Assembly (NCBI GenBank): GCA_019090405.1
Contig: JAHRVZ010000008.1
Span: forward strand, 1-6,692
DNA length: 6,692 nt
Direction of reading: 5' to 3'
Source: Paracoccaceae bacterium
Lineage (GTDB): Bacteria > Pseudomonadota > Alphaproteobacteria > Rhodobacterales > Rhodobacteraceae
In this document: in pieces, positions 6,644 to 6,692 of the stretch
How positions within the stretch are numbered: position 1 is the stretch's first letter
Layout of the letters: every line of letters starts with the position of its first letter
Program-made: the position numbers and the translations under genes
Notes under the pieces: model-generated
Told to the model about the DNA's origin: nothing
Databases searched by the model: none
Seen by the model: only the letters and a program-made list of their open reading frames with translations

Positions 6644-6659
6644 TACTTATCCACAAGTA
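6644..6659. promoter_or_regulatory. 16-bp inverted repeat containing a DnaA-box-like sequence, upstream of nrdR
   Basis: The 16 bases TACTTATCCACAAGTA have five-base arms, TACTT (6644-6648) and AAGTA (6655-6659), around a six-base centre. TTATCCACA at 6647-6655 is identical to the canonical DnaA box. On the minus strand the adjoining TATACT (6661-6656) matches the -10 consensus at 5 of 6, so a factor bound here would sit over or next to the nrdR transcription start, although no good -35 element is seen 17 bases further up. Size and symmetry also recall an NrdR box, but the match to the general NrdR consensus is poor. The role is inference. Confidence 0.4.
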
Positions 6660-6692
6660 TAGGCCAACCGCTAGAGTTTGGGTAGAGGGGAA

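Noticed and set aside
6684..6690. AGAGGGG at the right edge as a ribosome binding site for a rightward gene
   Set aside because: No start codon follows inside the window, so this cannot be supported; it would make the nrdR upstream region a divergent promoter if true.

Overview
The window looks like chromosomal DNA from an alphaproteobacterium, most likely a Rhodobacterales/Roseobacter-type organism. The grounds are the nrdR-ribD pair, the style of the RibD, riboflavin synthase and KpsC proteins, and a GC content in the 50s to low 60s percent in the coding stretches I hand-counted. The assignment comes from protein recognition only, with no search behind it.

Layout from left to right: a 5'-complete but window-truncated riboflavin synthase gene (ribE, minus strand, 1-335); a divergent intergenic region (336-488); three rightward capsule genes, namely kpsS-like (489-1781), an outer-membrane polysaccharide export (OPX, Wza/KpsD/CtrA type) lipoprotein (1876-3009) and a two-module kpsC-like gene (3012-5036); then, converging on kpsC, the leftward pair nrdR (6594-6127) and ribD (6130-5033). 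The stop codons of kpsC and ribD overlap, and the ribD start overlaps the nrdR stop. The right edge (6595-6692) is the nrdR upstream region, with a DnaA-box-like sequence inside a short inverted repeat.

The three capsule genes fit one job. KpsS and KpsC family enzymes build the short poly-beta-Kdo linker on a phosphatidylglycerol-type lipid that anchors ABC-transporter-dependent capsules, and the OPX protein forms the outer-membrane exit. The other parts of such a pathway (KpsM/KpsT ABC transporter, KpsE-type periplasmic adaptor, KpsF/KpsU Kdo supply, repeat-unit glycosyltransferases) are absent here and must be encoded elsewhere if the pathway works.

The two riboflavin genes catalyse early (ribD) and final (ribE) steps of one pathway, yet the capsule block, on the opposite strand, separates them. 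NrdR is the repressor of ribonucleotide reductase genes and is co-transcribed with ribD. All genes appear intact apart from the edge-truncated ribE. I see no mobile element, tRNA, rRNA, CRISPR array or clearly novel system. The points most worth a second look are the capsule block between the riboflavin genes, the overlapping convergent stops, the nrdR upstream inverted repeat, and the repeat features in kpsC.
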